Below are positions 51,983 to 52,397 of a DNA stretch of 52,397 bases, piece after piece. The translations under genes were made by a program, and so were the position numbers. The notes below the pieces were generated by a model. It had not been told where the DNA came from. It searched no databases and worked only from the letters and a program-made list of their open reading frames with translations. The DNA is from Planctomycetaceae bacterium. GTDB lineage: Bacteria > Planctomycetota > Planctomycetia > Pirellulales > Pirellulaceae. Numbering within the stretch: the stretch's first letter is position 1; each line of letters starts with the position of its first letter. The stretch spans positions 80,209 through 132,605 of the forward strand of contig PBOG01000064.1 in assembly GCA_002724245.1 (NCBI GenBank), written 5' to 3'.

Positions 51983-52397
51983 ATGATGGTTTCCCGTGTG
52001 TACCTGGCTACCTTCTGCTTCGCTTCACTCCTGGTGGCCTCCGGCCTGACTGGCTGCTCGGATACGCCCAGCGGTGGACAACCGGTTGCTTTCGAACCAG
52101 AAGACGACACGTCTGCTGTCAGCGCGGCGGCACCAACTACGCCACCGGCGGAAACCCAAAGTGCCCCAGCCTCGCCTGCGAGTGCAACGACTGACGATTC
52201 AGACACCTCGTCCAGTAATGCGACCGTCCCTGTTGATTCCGAATCACAACCCTCCGCAACCGGCCCCAGCGAACAGACGAATGGGGCGACTGCTCCAACC
52301 CCCGCACCCGCACCCGCTGAGGAAAACCCAGAACCTGCGCCCGCTGAGGAAAACCCCGAACCTGCGCCCGCTGAGGAAAACCCCGAACCTGCGCCCG
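51983..52397 (+). CDS. Lipoprotein with repeat-rich tail, cut by the window edge
   Basis: At least 138 residues of a lipoprotein, the 3' end lying outside the window. The signal peptide MMVSRVYLATFCFASLLVASG ends at the lipobox LTGC. The mature part is disordered: Thr/Ala/Pro/Ser/Glu-rich, then PAPAEENPE repeats. ATG 51983 has AGGAGA seven bases upstream; ATG 51986 is an equally close alternative. No domain is recognisable in what is visible. A folded domain may lie beyond the edge after this likely linker. Confidence 0.78.
   Translation, partial: MMVSRVYLATFCFASLLVASGLTGCSDTPSGGQPVAFEPEDDTSAVSAAAPTTPPAETQSAPASPASATTDDSDTSSSNATVPVDSESQPSATGPSEQTNGATAPTPAPAPAEENPEPAPAEENPEPAPAEENPEPAP
52313..52397 (+). 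repeat. 27-bp tandem repeat running off the window
   Basis: Units at 52313-52339, 52340-52366 and 52367-52393 encode PAEENPEPA; the first differs from the others at one base (A for C) and the other two are identical. A fourth begins at 52394 and is cut by the window end. Near identity suggests recent expansion. Confidence 0.9.

Noticed and set aside
1-52397. Insertion sequences, prophage or CRISPR arrays
   Set aside because: I saw no transposase, integrase or phage gene, and the tandem repeats found are in-frame coding repeats rather than spacer arrays.

Overview
The window looks like chromosomal DNA of a planctomycete, probably Pirellulales-like; that placement is inference from gene content. 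Pointers are a giant surface protein with the planctomycete LEPRRLL N-terminal motif, DUF1573, GYF and leucine-rich-repeat proteins, remnants of the planctomycete PSD1/DUF1501 gene pair, a 67-residue protein with the ALPGT...LPLWHP signature, many lipoproteins, and tetrahydromethanopterin (H4MPT)/methanofuran C1 genes, which planctomycetes share with methylotrophs and archaea. The DNA is moderately GC-rich throughout. I found no rRNA, tRNA, CRISPR array, insertion sequence or phage gene. Genes lie on both strands in short operons, with many convergent and divergent pairs.

Region 0-20 kb: an exported FMN 2-hydroxy-acid oxidase, a HAD phosphatase, a zinc-ribbon membrane protein, nicotinamidase pncA facing a cytochrome c'-like gene across a strong bidirectional terminator, a 1591-residue surface protein with a cyclophilin domain and cadherin-like repeats, rarA, a pseudogene scar joining the start of a PSD1 gene to the end of a DUF1501 gene, a sensor kinase with a c-type heme motif overlapping rnhA, a lipoprotein, a secreted isochorismatase-fold hydrolase, a TlpA-like protein without cysteines, and a membrane-LRR-FGE fusion.

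Region 20-45 kb: an S9 peptidase, a DtxR-type regulator divergent from the first C1 locus (mch, an ATP-grasp ligase, an OleC-like acyl-AMP ligase), a GYF protein, moeA, a lid-less Hsp70 divergent from PPi-type phosphofructokinase, TPR and LRR lipoproteins, a thioredoxin-protease fusion, threonine aldolase, an FGGY sugar kinase behind an Ldh2-type dehydrogenase, an FHA-GAF-PP2C phosphatase, a small coiled-coil protein and a CCA-type nucleotidyltransferase.

Region 45-52 kb: the second C1 locus (fae, terminator, mtdC-like dehydrogenase, SAM methyltransferase), a small conserved protein, then a leftward operon of a core-type methionine synthase, a membrane protein and mfnB (methanofuran precursor synthesis). 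A DUF1573 protein and the start of a repeat-rich lipoprotein end the window. Together fae, mtdC and mch give the steps from formaldehyde to methenyl-H4MPT/formyl-H4MPT, mfnB supplies the methanofuran precursor for the next step, and the ATP-grasp enzyme may modify a C1 cofactor. The most interesting material is this split C1 system and its less-known partners, the PSD1/DUF1501 deletion scar, and several unusual domain fusions.
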